Program-made: the position numbers and the translations under genes
Notes under the pieces: model-generated
Told to the model about the DNA's origin: nothing
The model's input: only the letters and a program-made list of their open reading frames with translations
Databases searched by the model: none
Assembly: GCA_964036315.1 (NCBI GenBank)
Contig: OZ038495.1
Coordinates: 23,109,121-23,173,120, forward strand
DNA length: 64,000 nucleotides
Direction: 5' to 3'
Origin: Acanthosepion esculentum
Taxonomy: Eukaryota; Mollusca; Cephalopoda; Sepiida; Sepiidae
Shown: one piece after another, positions 63,425 through 64,000 of the stretch
Position numbering within the stretch: the first letter of the stretch is position 1
Layout: each line of letters opens with the position of its first letter

Positions 63425-64000
63425 TATAAATAATGTGTGTGTTTGTGCGTTTATAATACACAGTAGACATGAATCAAAATGGTATGAGTATTTAAGAATT
63501 ATAAAGAGAAGGGTGAAACATATTTGTTTCTCTCTGTAGGAAATTGACATGAATTAAACCAAACAGTGCTTCATATCTGAATCTTTCCAGCAATGAAACA
63601 ATTGTAAAATAGTGTAAAAGTAATATTAAACATGATTTAATAAAGTTTCAATAAATAAATATATTTTTTAAAAGTTAGAGAGGACAAACAACCATAAAGA
63701 GTAATCATTGAATTTACAACATATAAAAGTCAAAAAAAGATTTTATCTATTTCTTTCAATGTAATTGATAAACAATCTTAATTTAAAGGTTGAATATAAC
63801 AAATCCAATTAATAATTTGGTAAACATTTTCTTATGTATTTAAGGAAAGCTGATAATATAAGAAATAATCAAAAAGCTAAAGTAAGAAATATTAACGTAA
63901 ATAATATGAATATTCTGTCAAAGCTTAAGCTTTAATAGACTAATAATGTAGACAAAGAAAAGAAATTAAATGCTTTCATATTAATTAGATGTTAGATTAA
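63093..64000. other. No gene seen; one (TA)n array
   Basis: If the upstream cluster is a promoter, this would be 5' UTR or first intron, but no coding exon is evident. Mostly AT-rich sequence. Confidence 0.35.
63377..63418. repeat. (TA)n microsatellite
   Basis: About 20 units with short TG-rich flanks on both sides. Confidence 0.95.

Overview
The window looks like AT-rich, repeat-dense animal DNA without introns or exons I can prove. The mix of tRNA-headed SINEs, decayed non-LTR retrotransposons, mariner remnants and very many (TA)n, (AC)n and (GA)n arrays fits a mollusc, most likely a coleoid cephalopod such as an octopus. That assignment is inference from repeat content; no host gene was recognised that would settle it. 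Nothing resembles bacterial, viral or organellar gene organisation.

Almost all interpretable sequence is transposable-element debris, named here provisionally. LINE-A is a jockey/CR1-like reverse-transcriptase 3' end whose stop codon is followed almost directly by a short A-rich tail (1-0.9 kb, 12.5, 20.5-21.0, 29.1, 32.2-32.7 as a divergent relative, 47.8-48.4, 52.6-53.3, 56.1-56.8 kb). LINE-B is an RTE-like element whose C-terminal part carries a LYGSECW-type motif, an FLGHIMRKEGLE motif and an LWRAMI..HVLKGH terminus (7.0-7.7, 14.7-15.2, 15.6-16.2 as a tandem array, 24.6-25.1, 32.2/32.7, 39.4, 41.6, 43.3-44.2, 46.3-46.9, 50.6-50.9, 53.5-53.7, 56.8-57.9 kb). Small pieces of two further LINE types lie at 24.4 and 29.6 kb.

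At least six SINE groups are present. S1 is a composite of 5S rRNA plus tRNA plus a shared tail (3.9, 24.0, 45.8, 59.3 kb; no 5S part at 13.0 and 57.0 kb). S2 is a tRNA-headed SINE (16.2, 34.5, 35.9, 44.5 kb). S3 (1.6, 10.0-10.6, 44.8, 47.1, 47.3, 55.0-55.5 kb) and S5, with a tRNA-Lys-like head (14.2, 19.9, 23.4, 27.7-28.3, 51.6-52.1, 54.1 kb), occur repeatedly as head-to-head inverted pairs that form large palindromes. S4 (22.8, 37.1, 38.8, 43.0 kb) often ends in a (TA)n or (GT)n array. S6 is a tRNA-like dimer at 45.3-45.6 kb. Nested insertions give a relative age order: SINEs and a LINE sit inside older LINE-B copies at 43.4, 57.0 and 32.2 kb.

Other structure: an internally deleted mariner with both terminal repeats (41.8-42.7 kb) and a second mariner scrap (49.2 kb); a 14-copy 27-bp polypurine minisatellite (8.57-8.95 kb); a 474-base uninterrupted polypurine run (30.0-30.46 kb); a four-copy ~147-bp array made from the end of LINE-B coding sequence (15.6-16.2 kb); and a compact 38-bp-stem hairpin (18.9 kb). 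Possible host signals are weak: a 174-codon open frame after a splice-acceptor-like site (13.56-14.08 kb), a 26-codon candidate last exon (2.13-2.21 kb), and a CCAAT/X-box/CRE/TATA cluster near the right edge (62.9-63.1 kb). The window is best read as intergenic or deep intronic DNA.
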